Under the pieces are notes generated by a model. That model saw nothing but the letters and a program-made list of their open reading frames with translations. It did not search any database and was not told the DNA's origin. This document shows positions 1 through 12,203 of a stretch of DNA of 64,000 nt, in pieces. The stretch is from Rhabditophanes sp. KR3021. Its lineage: Eukaryota > Nematoda > Chromadorea > Rhabditida > Alloionematidae. The first letter of the stretch is position 1, and the number at the start of each line of letters is the position of its first letter. A program made the position numbers and the translations under genes. The stretch lies in the NCBI GenBank assembly GCA_963281155.1, contig CAUJLY010000002.1, positions 2,790,001-2,854,000 on the forward strand, in the 5' to 3' direction.

Positions 1-50
1 GCTAATAAATTAGTATCGAAAAATTGGGATGCAAGTCATTTAGCTGTATT

Positions 51-118
51 AGGAACAGCGGTTCGAAATATGCCTCTCGAGATAAAAGACCACGTCTGTC
101 TGAGGATGATTTGAAAGG
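51..118 (+). other. Possible plus-strand exon at left edge
   Basis: After an acceptor-like TGTATTAG the sequence reads open to a good donor (AAAG then GTAAGC) and gives a basic, NLS-like peptide (DKRPRLSEDDLK). No partner exon is visible and the element may extend left of the window. It resembles in style the other plus-strand fragments antisense to TRPM (SRKRKADDDI near 2080). Confidence 0.2.
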
Positions 119-213
119 TAAGCATAGTGCCATATTAAAGCTTAGGAAAACTAAGTTAAACCGTAAAACATAAATTGTTTTTATTTTATTTAATAAATTC
201 ATTTTTGCTAAAC

Positions 214-3200
214 TTATCTGTTTACTTTCGATGGACATTTGGCTTTTTGAGTTGTGGATTTGAAGGAGAAGTAGAATATTATTGGAAATATTAGGATAAA
301 AGTGGCAAATAAGAATATTGGATGGGGAATTTGAATTACACAATAAGGCGAGCGATTATCGTTGATAAAAGTACAGAAGGGTGTATTATGAAGTTGTTTG
401 ACTGGAAGAATAGCTTTCTTGCAAAAATCAGTAACGGCAAATATCTGATGGAATTGAATTGTGGCCAGACTTGTCAAATGTTTGTATCCGGTTTTGGAAG
501 AAACTGCTAAATCCGGAAATAAGGCAACTTGAAGTGAAAATAAGAATAAACTTAGATAACTAATTATGGCACTAATAATTAAAATGATCTTTTGATACAA
601 TTTTAATTTGAATAATTTTAGAAATGCAATGTCTGATAGGACAAATGACATGATATGAGACAGTGTTAGGCTTAACCACAAAATCTTCAAATTGTAGGCA
701 TTGAAAATTGCTGTCCTGTATTTTGGTTCTATGTTATGAAATATCTCAACACTTAGTAGTGATAGTAGTAATGTCGAAAATATAATGATTTGTATCAATA
801 AAAATGAATTAGATTTCAGAAGTATTTTCAAATTTCGATGAAGCAGAATCCAAATGGATTCTACTAAATACGAAAGAGACCATAACCAAATTAATGTTTT
901 AAAGTAAATATTGCCGCATCCTTGCAGTGATATTGAATATAGAGATATGAGTATGAAAACTATTTTGAAAATCCAACTCATTGTTAATTTGACTATTGGG
1001 GATGAATAAAATTCTTCTAATTTCAAGGGTCTATTTTCTGCTATCTTAAAATTATCTATCTTTTCTAGGAAGACATCGTTTTCATTTAGGGAATAATTGC
1101 TTTGCTTCCATAACTTTTTCTTTCGTTTACTATTCTTTCTCGTACTATGAGATCGCCTCACACTTGAAGATGTTGAGTTTGTTGAATGTGCTCTTTCCCG
1201 AAATCTTCTGTCACTTTCAGGTGGAAAGTAAATGCCTGATTGCCCAGGACCACCTAACATTGAATGAGGTGTATGTATTGGCGAATCGTCTTGATAATTC
1301 ATGTACGTTGGCCTTGGATCTTCAAAGGAACTTTTTCTCAAAGGCATTGATGATTTATGAGTTGCAGGATGACTAGAATGATAACTATGCGTTGAACTGG
1401 CTCTATGTCTATTTCGTGAATGTAGTGACAATCTGTCGCCATCGAGTAGCGCTACCGTTGGTGATAAATTACCTTCGATATCTAATGAAGGAACTTGTTG
1501 TGCCAAATTGTTATTTGGTTCGAATAAAAGTGGGACTGCAACAATTGAAAAATAACTAAATATGACCTTTAATGGGGAAGGTATCCATGTCAAGAGTGGC
1601 TTAATACAAAACGATCCATTGAAAAATCGTTCTATCCACAATTTACATAAACCATGTGATAAAAATTGCTTGGATTGACATTCTAGTGCAATTTCACACA
1701 AACACAAATCAGAATATTTCGCCGTCTTTTCACACAACAATTTATAGGCATCTGTTTGGCAGACATAATAAAGATTAATCCAATAATTGTTGTTTTTTTA
1801 ATAATTTGTTTTGTATAAATAAATATTTTAACTTTTAGGAAATATCCTCCAAATAATTATTCAAGAAGATGTTGGGACTCGTGTCTTTAGTTTTTACTTG
1901 AACCTTAACATGTATTACACGTATTTTGTACTATGCTCATTCAAAATATGAATATATCTGCAAGCTATTTTACGCTTAATGATTTTAAAAACAAATCTTA
2001 ATTAGTTATTCATTTATCTTAGATTACAACAAGATCGCAACTCATATTTGGGTTTTATTTAATCTAGAATGGGTTACAGTAGGAAAAGGAAGGCCGATGA
2101 TGATATATATTGTTTGCTTTAGATACTAAAGAAGGGCCGGAGTTAATATGCTTAAGTAGTGATAGTGAAGATGGATCGGAATCTGAATCAACTAACCTAA
2201 GTAGTGATGAGGATAATCAAGATTCTGGTGGTGCTGAATCTATTGCTCATGCAATTCAAGTAAGGTTTATACAAAAAATGATATCGTTGCGGCTAAAGCA
2301 AAAGGAAGTAGTGATGCAATAAGACATCCTAGATGGTAATGAACGTGTTAACTTACGACCATTTTCAAAGAAAAACTGATTTTAATATTTTTTATATCCC
2401 TTTTTTTTAGTTTAATAAACTTTCTTCTTTTTTGATTTTGTTTTAAAGAGTAAATTAGCTTTGTACTAATTCAAAACGGGGCGAATGTAATACCCCGGTT
2501 TTTGTAAATTAGTGCAAATATAAATTATACCGCTTTAAACATACCTAAAATAAATCAATAAAATACAGGCAATTTAAAAAACTACCTGTTGAGGAAGAAT
2601 TATTTGCCTTTTCTAACAAGCTGATTGCAAATGTTTCAAGTGTCTTTGCTAACAATTTTAAATTATCATGTTGTAAAGGGAAACGTTCTTTGGATTGGAG
2701 TGATAAAGTTTTGGCTATTTTGGAAATTATTAAAGATAGTTGAATTGGATGTGATGAGTAGGCAATTAAAGTTGTCACAAGTTTCGGTCTGTTTAATAAA
2801 GATAACAGTAAGGCTAAATTCTGTATTGACTTTGATGGTGATAAATTGTTTAACACAAATAAGGAATCAAATCGTGTTGACGACAAGGCTTTAAATAATA
2901 TATCTAATGACGTACCAAAGTTGTCTGTGAAAGAATGTGGTTTAGTTGTTGTTCTAAAGAGTTTTTTCAAAACGATTTGTTGAAAAAATAAACTTTCTTG
3001 TGACGTTGAATTTAAATCTAATAATTTATACATTAAAGTACTTGTTGAAACTGGAATAATTCCTTGATCAACTAAACAACTTAATACAGCCGATTTTTCG
3101 TTGTCTAGTAATAAATTTTCAAATATGACTTCATTGTAATCAGTGAAATAACTTGCTTCCAGATGAATAGATTGCAGCATGTGATGAGCATTCAATTTGA

Positions 3201-5646
3201 CTGCTAATCTTACGATTCTTTTGATGTCTTCAAAATCAACAGCAGATTGCATTAAAGCCTCGAGGACTTTTATGGGCAAATCGTTATTCAAGTCATCCAT
3301 AGTGACAAATGATATCTATCAAAGTAACTATTATTTAATAACTGATCCGTATAACTTATTAGTTTTTAGTTTTATTTGAATCAATGTTGTATGCAAATGT
3401 ATACTAACAAAATTTGCTTTAGGAAACTGAATTATTTTAAAATAATTGCAACATATTGGACCAAGACATGTCTCGTACACTTGATGGTGTAGTAAAAACA
3501 GTTGAAGAAGCCAATGCGATTGCCAGAACTACTCCAACAGTCCAATCCTTCTCAGATGTTTTTTACCATGACAAGAGTGATAGTGCTCTCAACAAAGGAG
3601 ATAATCAACGTAGTTGAGTCCGTGTACATTATTCGTCTTTCTTTTTGAAAGCCAATAACTCAAAAAATCTTTTTATTAATAACACTCGAAATAACTTCTT
3701 TGTAGGAACCCTCTTTGGAAGTGATTTGAAATCTACGCTCCAAATGAGACTTGGATAATTAGTAAATGTAAAGGTAAGCAAGTGTATTTAATTGAGAGAA
3801 TGGAACATCCAAAGATGGTAATCATGGAAAAGATTTTAAGCATTTATCTATCTTGGAGAATGATGAAAAGAAAGAACTCACTGACTTGGTAATTCCTGAT
3901 TTAGCTGATCTTTCCAAATAGACATCCTATTGGATGAACGTGTGGGCAAGTTTCACGAAGAAAATGTGATTGAAGATGCTGATGAGAATGGTTGTTAAAC
4001 GAAATGGTATTAAGACTGGAGTCCCTTTGGAAGAAATAAAGAGACTTAATGATATTCGTTTTAGATCGAATTGAATGTGTATTGTTAACGAATCTTATTT
4101 CATATTCACTATCATTATTACTATATTACTACAGTGAAATCTGAGTTTAGTGAACACTGTAGGGACCGAGATTTTTGTTCATCATACTCAGATTAAAAAT
4201 GTAAATTAACTCTAAAGCCAACCAAATACCAAAAATGTGTTGTTCACTAAAAACAGTGTGCACTAAGTACAGATTTCACTGTATATTCATCCCAATTGTA
4301 TTTATATGTATCGTTTATTGGTAATAAACCAGTTCGTTTTGATCCCATATCCTTACAAGAGAACAGTCGCCGGAAGTTTGTGAAAGTAGTCTATTGATAA
4401 TATTCTTTGCTTTTTTTATCTGATTTTCATTGTATGCGTTACCTGACACAAGACTATGCAATTCATTTGTGATCCAAATATCAAATTGTTCGAAATTGAA
4501 AGAACAAGAATGGTACATAAGCCAACAGGTATGGAAAATTGCACATAATTCGCATGAATCATGGATGACTAATGCCGCAACTCCGTGATTTGCATATATT
4601 TCTAATTCTTCCAAAGAATCAAGTGTTGCCCCGCAAAACAAAACGATCCCAATAGGAATTTTGTCATGTCTTTGTTGATGGTGCAAAATAATTGCTGGCA
4701 TGCCCACTGGAGTTTGCAAATGCGAAGATCTTTCATCCGGTACACCAATAAAAATAGCCGGCGGTGGGGTTGCCAATTTTACGGAAGTATAAGCACGGAA
4801 TTTTTCTATAGTCTTAGCTGTTGTCAAAGACGATAAAGACGACAGCAATATGTATAATGTATTAAATCTAGATTCTATCATTACTTTCGGTTGTTTACGT
4901 TCAATTTTATCTAAATTACACGCATAGGATGACGATCTTGCATGAATAACATCTGTATTTTGGATAATTATTGTAAGCGTTTCCTCAATTTTGTCTGCAT
5001 TTCGCAAAACTTCTTGAATAGAAAGTGATGTAATTACTGATAATGGATCCGATTGTTCTCCACAAATAATAAACCACGAGGAACACTTATTAATCACTTG
5101 TGATAAGCCATTTTGAAGTTTTTGTGAAAACTAAATTAAACAGTTTATGAAAAGAATTATATGAAACAAAAATAAGACATTTTTATTAAATACTTCTATG
5201 CTTTTCTAAATATCTTAAAGAAATAAAACTATTTATGTTATTAAATATCTTTAAGAAACTAAAATAATTTATGATACCGAATATTTTTGTGATGAGATAA
5301 TTTATTGGATTAATTTACTTACTTCATTACTACATGTATTACCAGTAGCAATCATAGAAAAAATAATATCAGGAATTCCATGATCGACTTCCTTAGCTGT
5401 AGAAGCTAATTTGCTATAGATATGTTTTACGGCATGGCATACTTGTTCTTCCGTAGACAAAACAATAGCTGGACATAACTGGACCGAAGGATTAGAAATA
5501 TGCAAACCAGTATGAGTTAAATTTTGCTCATTTTCAATACAAACGGTTATGGTGTCTGAATACCACGACCTTCTCTTGACATTAGTATTTGAAGGCCCGG
5601 AACCTATTTCCGTCAACTCATGCCCAATCAAGTCAGTATTATTCAT
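214..5646 (-). CDS. TRPM-family cation channel
   Basis: Four exons join in phase: 5646-5323, 5130-4357, 3315-2586 and 1751-214, giving about 1121 residues. The first half matches the TRPM N-terminal SLOG-type homology region: a stretch around FSQKLQNGLSQVINKCSSW followed by a GMPAIILHHQ-like strand and the start of the helical repeats (NDLPIKVLEALM). The second half has AYKLLCEKTAKYSDLCLCEI, then EEFYSSPIVKLT just before about six hydrophobic segments, as at the TRPM pre-S1 and S1-S6 region. VALFPD near the pore resembles the TRPM post-S5 sequence. Known TRPM proteins are plasma-membrane or organellar Ca2+/Mg2+-permeable channels. Oddities: the pore and S6 are very divergent, and the protein ends soon after S6, with no evident TRP box, coiled coil, kinase or Nudix domain. 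The two longest introns (4356-3316 and 2585-1752) hold unrelated plus-strand fragments. Reading on past 2586 instead would end the protein at 2525, a possible short isoform. Confidence 0.82.
2069..2500 (+). pseudogene. Degenerate fragment in TRPM intron, SUMO-interaction-like motif
   Basis: This lies antisense inside the TRPM intron 2585-1752. It starts with ATG and a basic NLS-like run (SRKRKADDD), then needs a frame change to reach an acidic serine-rich stretch with ELICLSSDSEDGSESES, which has the hydrophobic-plus-acidic form of a SUMO-interacting motif. It stops at 2322. At 2476-2498 a purine-rich GGGGCGAA is followed by TGTAATACCCCGG, which looks like the polypurine tract and 5' end of a Ty3/gypsy LTR. 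I infer a truncated 3' end of a retroelement. No pol domain remains to prove it. Confidence 0.35.
3468..4070 (+). pseudogene. Degenerate coding fragment in TRPM intron
   Basis: This lies antisense in the TRPM intron 4356-3316. An open stretch from ATG 3468 runs about 49 codons (MSRTLDGVVKTVEEANAIAR) and stops. Beyond it, short open pieces in several frames have ordinary coding composition but are broken by stops. I do not recognise the protein. The decay suggests a dead insertion. Confidence 0.3.
4132..4281. mobile_element. 150-bp MITE with 28-bp terminal inverted repeats
   Basis: The left end (4132-4159) begins CAGTGAAATCTG. The reverse complement of the right end (4254-4281) begins with the same 12 bases, and the two ends match at 24 of 28 positions. 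TA dinucleotides flank both sides (4130-4131 and 4282-4283), as expected for TA target-site duplication by Tc1/mariner/pogo-type transposases. There is no coding capacity. It sits in the large TRPM intron. Confidence 0.8.
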
Positions 5647-6432
5647 ATGTATCTATTAGTACGTATGTAATATTTACACAAAAAATTGAATAACGTGTAA
5701 TAAACCCACCACTAATTAATAGAGTAATCATTATTTTAATTGCCCTACATTTCTCATATCAACTACTCACTTGCGCACCTTTTTATAACATGTAATGGTA
5801 ATAAAAAGGAAGATCGATTGAAGGCTTGCCCACAATCCATTTTATTAATCAAAATCTAACATTATCAATTTAGTTGGTGAACATCCAAATTATGGGTAAA
5901 AATGTCAATTTAAAAAAGTTAGAGCTACACGTATATTGTTAAGGTGTCTTATTTTCAAATGTTGACTCAGTCACATTTATTAAAAATGGTACAATTTAGA
6001 TAAAATACATAATAAAATAGTTAAGTGAAAAGCAAAGTGAGTTCACAAACCAAGTGTTCTTTTCTTTAAGAGGTTGGGTATCCGCAGAATCCATTGAATC
6101 CCAGAGAGTTAAATTGTGAAGCCGCTCCGGCGTAGAATGAAATTTGAGCCATAGTAACGATGTTAGTAGAGTGGCAATGGAGACAGAAGTCGACCAATAA
6201 TTTACTGTGATTTTGGGTATAATATATTATATTTTTATAAGCCGAAATTTTATGCCTTAATGAACAACTGATAAATTTCATGCAAATTTAAATACACGAA
6301 AAGGTATAAACTTATTTTGAGTTGTTCTATATTTGATTTATATCACCTTATATAGGGAATACTTAAATTTATAAAGAATGGTATAGTAGGATTTATCCCA
6401 AACTTGGTTTTAATTACAAAAATGAAAAGTAT
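5647..6432. other. Intergenic, no supported gene
   Basis: This separates the TRPM start from the astacin stop. A 71-codon minus-strand frame (6281-6066) ends in a Gly/Phe-rich tail but has no recognisable domain or neighbouring exon, and I do not call it. Confidence 0.5.
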
Positions 6433-7917
6433 TTAAACTCTTTGATAAGTCAAAGAAAAACTGTGTGTAGCAGCGAGTCCTGGGAAGTGAACCATAGCCA
6501 GATTTCTAGCAGAAGTGATTGTTCTCACTGCAGTGCTTGTTCCGCAAAAAGCAGCTCCAGAATTGGTCATATCAGTTTGGAATTTGATCTCAAGTCCTTT
6601 TTGAACAACACACGGATTTGCGGATGAAACTTTTACTGATTTGACTAAAATTCTGATTTTGAAATTAGCGTCAGTTGTAATTCTGAAATAGCAATTAAGC
6701 GCTCCTGTCTTTGTTAGCGTTTGTATGGCTGTGGTTGCTTTCAGCTCAATGGTTCCACAAGCTGCGCCTGTTGTCTTAATGGCAGTACAAAGAGTGCCTG
6801 CGAATCCATTTGGACAAATACATTGGGTACATGCATTCGGGTTTTGATATCCCCCATTAGAACAAGTTATTTTAGTAGTGCAAGACGCAGCACAATAATT
6901 CAAAGTCAAGATTTTGTAATCGGAAAATGATAATCTTACGATTTGTCCTAAATCTTCGTTGAAATTAGCGTCTTTGGGAGCTAATGTTTTTTGACCGTTA
7001 GAACTAAAGTCATAACTTCCATACATCATACCGCTACCCATATCAAGTGCAATTCCAAAACTGGTGACAGTATTTGCTGCAGACTTAGTAAATTGATCTT
7101 CAGTTCCAGGTTCCATGTTGGCCGGATAAACATTTAGGAAACTGTCCCTATCTGGCCTTGATTGTTCATGCTCAAGCCCAAGAGCATGCGAAAATTCATG
7201 CTGAATGATTCCATTATATTGACAACCTTCCCCAATGCTTAGTTCCTGAGGTTTGTTAGAGTATATTTGTCCAACATAAGACCAACACCCATCTGATTTC
7301 ATGACATTTAATCCGGGGGATGTAGTAATGGCTGCTGCTTGCTTTGCAAATCTTACACACGTATTAGTTTGCATCTCTGCAAGAGCTTTAACTATTATAT
7401 CTTTGGTGGCAACTGCTAAAGATGGTGCAAGAAAATATTTAATTGGGAAAGCCCATTTATAAGGCATTGGAGACATGATGGATCTTCTGTCTCTTTTAGA
7501 TATGGTTCCGACTTCGGTTTTGTTGTCCAATTCATGTTGGAGTTGAGCAATAACGTTATCCATTTGTGTATCAGTCAAAATAACATCTCCTTGGAACATA
7601 TACGGATTTTTCATTGGATGATCTGCAATTTCATCATCGCCGGATGGAGAGTAAGCTTTATATTCATTTGATGTTTTGTTAAATTTCTTTGCAAAAATCT
7701 TTTGCTTGCAATGCCTTCATTTTTGTAATCTTTTTGGTATTTTTATCCAATTGATTTCGTTGTTCGAGTGGAAGTGTTGAAAGAGTCTTTTTCAATTTTT
7801 CACTTCTCAAAATCTAAATTAATAATTTTATAACATGAAAATGTAACGTTATTAACTTACACCATCAAGAACAACAAAAAGATTTAGAAGACAGAATAAA
7901 AATACCAAAAATTGCAT
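6433..7917 (-). CDS. Astacin metalloprotease with EGF and CUB domains
   Basis: Exon 1 (7917-7861) encodes a signal peptide (MQFLVFLFCLLNLFVVLDG). Exon 2 (7813-6433) carries a prodomain, a dibasic RDRRS before the protease, the zinc motif HEFSHALGLEHEQSRPDRD, a Met-turn (GMMYGSYDFS), an EGF-like module (CSNGGYQNP..CICPNGFAG) and a CUB-like C-terminus. Length is about 478 residues. Known relatives are secreted zinc endopeptidases, and nematode NAS proteins often have this astacin-EGF-CUB order. Oddity: exon 2 is open from its acceptor to a TAA near 7679, and the protease frame is offset by one base. Removing one A from the A5 run at 7693-7697 restores a single frame, so a one-base insertion is likely. 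Confidence 0.88.
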
Positions 7918-8342
7918 GATAACACAAGTTTGTGAGTTTGATTTGGAAGTGTTATTAATTGCTTATATACCCTTTATGAAATATAATTTTCAAAGTATTT
8001 TTCATATATCATACTTTTGCTTAATCTGTTTCATGTTTTACAAAACAGTTTTATTGCATATAGACCATTTTTTTAATAATATGCTGATCCAACTATTTTG
8101 AATCGAAGGTTTTAAAAATGATGTTTAATTTTTTTATGACATGTGTCCGGGATCAACAAATAGATTTAAATAAATTAATGTATAAAGATTTGTTTTTTGA
8201 GGGATATTACCATTGGTATTTTAGCGTGTAGTAATACAAATATGTACTTTTCTTTTGATCTCCTTTGTTACATAAATTATATTTTAATGCATTTATTTTT
8301 TGTTTTTTACAGATCACATCATTAAACATTGTTTGAGTTACA
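7918..8342. other. Intergenic, nothing recognised
   Basis: A+T-rich spacer between two minus-strand genes. It should contain the astacin promoter, but no specific motif was identified. Confidence 0.5.
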
Positions 8343-9076
8343 TCAAACTTTCAATAAGACATAAAAATATATTACAATAAATTTGTTGGGAGAATCCTCA
8401 TTGTCAAAACTCTCTTCCGCTGAACATTCACGTGTTTCGATGTAACGATATCTGACTTCTTCACTGAATGTAACATTGTACTTGCATGCGTTTATTGGAG
8501 TTACATCTTTAGAAGATCCGACAGTTTCTTGAAGAAATTGTTTTGGATAATGTTTTAAAATTGATTTCAATTCCGGATTTGCGGTTTGTTTCCGTTTAGC
8601 AGGATTGTAACTCACCAGGGAAACTTTTTTATTAGGAGTAACAGCAGACAATATGTTTGTTTTGGCTGGTATATCAGGCGTCACCAAAGACCGCTTTGGT
8701 GATAAAGTATTAGGTAAATCATTTTCACTATTAGTAGAAATCTTTTCTTGATCTATTTTAGAAGGAACAGCTATTAACGGTATTAATGCATTGGTTGTAC
8801 GCTTTTCATGCAGAACAAAATCAGCTGGCTTTGATTGTGACTTGTTAGTAAACTCTTTATGAAAAGTTACCTTTGAAGTCCCTTCCATGGTTACAGATTT
8901 GACAACATCTAAAATTTTAATTTATAAAATTAAATAAATCATCTACCAATTTTACTCCCTGTTTCTTTGACGTCACTTAATTCTTCATACTTATGGAGTA
9001 ACACAGGTCTAGAACTGTTTTTACGAGAATAAATAGGCATTCCTGATTTTCCACATGACAAAGCTGGAGATAACAT
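8343..9076 (-). CDS. Uncharacterised protein with SILK and RVxF-type PP1-docking motifs
   Basis: Exons 9076-8947 and 8908-8343 (38-nt intron) give about 231 residues, predicted mostly disordered, polar and rich in Ser/Lys/Pro. Residues 159-162 are SILK and residues 186-191 are KYNVTF, which fits an RVxF site. A SILK motif 20-40 residues before an RVxF site is the docking pattern of protein phosphatase 1 regulators such as inhibitor-2. LTSPKR-like SP/TP sites (TLSPKR, VTPDIP, VTPNKK) could be proline-directed kinase targets. Overall sequence family not recognised. The exon acceptor just before the ATG allows an upstream exon, so the N-terminus is uncertain. The PP1 role is inference from motifs only. 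Confidence 0.6.
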
Positions 9077-9261
9077 CAACGTAACGCTTAAAAAACAAAT
9101 ATTAGAAGAAGGACCATTTGTATAATCGGCAAAAAGTAAAAAATATTTTTTATAACAAATATTTGCCTAGGAAATTATAATAAAAGGATTTTTTATAAAG
9201 TTCATTTGCGTAATATTCAAAATAAGTATGTTTTAAGATTGCACAAACACATATCTACATT

Positions 9262-11955
9262 TTAATCAGGTAAAAGATTATCATCAATTTCATCGAAATT
9301 CAAAAATATCATTCATATTTTGTGGAATATGTTTTCCAGTTTTGGGCCTTTCCATTTCAGGACCAACTGGATCATTGTACCTGAGATCTCTGTCATCAAT
9401 TGATTTAGATGATGGCACAAACATCTCATCACTTTCCAACATATTTTTTGCTGAATCAATTCTTTGGCTACGAGATGGTGTCATGAATGAATTTTCTTTC
9501 TTAAACGAATTATTCAAACTATCTTCCCCATTTACAGACCCAGCACTAAGCATTCTTTTCCCCTGACTTGACAAGTTGTCTCGTTCTTCTCTTAGTAATT
9601 TCATCTTCTCAAGCTTTTCTAACTTGTCGGAATATTCTTTCACTTCACCTAAACCAAGGTCCGTACTAACTCGCACTAGATACTTTAGGCATTCTACATT
9701 TTCAGGAAACTTTGCATGGACTCCTCTGTAAATACTCAGTGCCCTTTGAAAATTTCCACCTACAATTAATGAAATAATGAATGGATGATATAATGAATGA
9801 ATGAAATAATTAAATAATTAAAGCAGTAATTAAATAATGCATTAATTGAATTAATGAAATATTTATTTTTGTATTTAAAATAGTCACACTTAGTAAAAAT
9901 ATTGATAACTTACTTCTTCTTTCACAAGATGCCGTCATTAATTGCCATTTAATATTATTTGGCTCAATCAGTGCGGCTTTTTCAAAGTAGGTCACAGCCT
10001 TCTCCGCATATTGAGCCTCGATGTAATATGCTCCTAGCCACTCAATCACATTTATATTTGATGGATACAATCGGAAACTATCATAATAACATTGAAAAGC
10101 CTGTGACACATCTCCTTCCATTTCATACAACTTTCCAAGTTTGTTCAAAATATTAGGATCAGTTGGTACTAAGCTATTAGCCTGTGAAAATAATTCAATT
10201 GCCTGTTCATTATTTCCCATCTTTGTGTAAATTTCACCTAATGCCGTAACGACTTGAATGTTGTTGATCAACATATGATTTAACTTATAATAACATTCCA
10301 AGGCTTTTTGGTAATCAGATATCTTCTGATAAACGAGGCCCATATTAAATAATGCCTGCACGCACGAGGCATCTGTATTGATAGCTTCTCTGTAATGATT
10401 CAGCGCATTACTATATTCTTTCTTCACAAACCAGATGTTTCCATAACTAACGTAAGCATTCACATTGTAACGATCGAAGTTTAGAGCTTGCTTACAAAAA
10501 GTCTCTGCTTCCACCAAGTCTTCTGGACTGCCCTTCATCAACGAAATCATAGCAAGATTATTTGCAGCAGAACTAGCAACTTTGCTCTCTTTTGTATTGA
10601 AAACCATATAGGCTTCTGATGCCGCCTCCAATTCACCTCTTTTCAACAACTCCAAAGCTTTATTCATCTCTAATTCATTGGCTAGGGAAGAGTAATCACT
10701 TTGTTTGATGGCCTCAACGCACCAAGCATAACCTTCTGCGAAAGTAGAAGAAATGGCTGGAGATATTATTTTTGCGGCAGATAAAATAGTTGTTTCAGCT
10801 CTTTGTTTTCTCTTACGTTCCCATTGTTTCAGGGTATCGTTATTAAACACATTCGAATATAAGACATTGTTATCGTAGTCTTTGTCATCTTCAATCATTG
10901 TTGGAATATCCACCAGTTTTTGAAACGAATCTTTCATCTTATCGGCATCATCTAAGCAATATGCCGTTAAAATTAAGTTTAAAGCCGTTCCATAGTCTTC
11001 TCTTTCTGTCATTGCATATTCAAAGTTCTCCAAAGCAGATTCATATTTACCTAGCTTTATCAAAGCGACCCCAATATTGTTTAATAACTTTACTTTCATC
11101 GATTGCTGTAAGACTCCAGATTGATCTAATGCCATTCTATAATATTTGATTGCTTTAACATATTCCTTTTTTCTAAAATAGATATTTCCGATATTAATTT
11201 TCAATTTACCAGCATTTGGGAACATTTTGTTACGAGTTATAGCTTGATATGTATTTAGTGCTTCATTCAACATGCCACTGGCTGTATATTGCTGGGCCAA
11301 ATTAAATAAGGCCAAATAAGTCAAGTCAATGTTCAGTGGATCATCAATCGGGACATTTTCTCTAAGCTTAACGGCCATTCTGTCTTTTCTGCCTGCTTCT
11401 TTGGCTTTTTCGAGAGCCACTTTGTAATCTTTTCCATCATATGCCATTACACTTTCTATCAATACCTGAAGAGCTTGTTTTTCAATTTGTTTTCCCTTTT
11501 CATTTTGAGTTTCTTTTGGAATAATTTCCTTGGTGAAGGGGTTTTGAACGTTATCAATAGTTGTTTGTCTTTTACCTGATGAAGTATAGCCAGCTCCTTT
11601 AATGGCTGTTATGGGTCTAATGCTATTACCAGTCCCAGAAGATGTACCCATTCTAGACATCATTGAGGTACGCATTCTTGAGGCTGTCTGTAAATTGGAT
11701 TCCGTTCGTTGACCACCTCTAGAGGCTCCCATCTTTCCAGCAATTAGTTGTTGATTAGACACATTTGTAGATGCCGTTGTTGGTCGTCTTCCATGGCTTG
11801 ATTTAGCTAATGCTTGTTGAAATGACTTATCTTCAAACATGTCCTAAATGTTTAATTCAAGTACATATTAATATAATAACACTTACATCAAGGCCGAAAT
11901 CAATGGGAGCATCCTCATCACTTGAGTCATTGAACGATTCATTTAAGTTATTCAT
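9262..11955 (-). CDS. IFT88: Intraflagellar transport protein 88 (TPR protein of IFT-B)
   Basis: Exons 11955-11887, 11843-9914 and 9759-9262 encode about 831 residues, matching the usual IFT88 length (833 in human). The N-terminal acidic segment and SSHGRRPTTA match the family, followed by many TPR repeats (NIGNIYFRKKEYVKAIKYYR, GNIWFVKKEYSNALNHYREA). The tail has DPVGPEMERPKTG and ends DEIDDNLLPD, like the family's acidic LLP ending. IFT88 is a core subunit of the IFT-B train and is needed for cilium assembly, so this animal has ciliated cells, probably sensory neurons. Oddity: the conserved last 12 residues lie one base out of frame. The upstream frame hits TGA near 9290, and deleting one A from the A5 run at 9302-9306 restores it. 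Confidence 0.95.
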
Positions 11956-12203
11956 TCTAGCTTTGTATAAATAAAGCAAACATTGCATTTATCAATATAA
12001 AGTGGTTGCCATGGTGATATGAAAAGTCGTGCACGTTAAAAAAGCTTTTATTTAAAATGCAATAATTAGTATGTACAAGAGCTATTTAGCATGTTGAATT
12101 TAAATAGGTACCTATTAATTAGATTATGCAAAATTTGGATAGATGACATTAAAATTTTGATAATATTTAATGGAAGATAATTTGATGATTTCATTATTTC
12201 AAA

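Noticed and set aside
6066..6281. 71-codon minus-strand frame ending in a Gly/Phe-rich tail, considered as a small secreted peptide
   Set aside because: No signal peptide, processing sites, partner exon or family match; the length is possible by chance in A+T-rich DNA.
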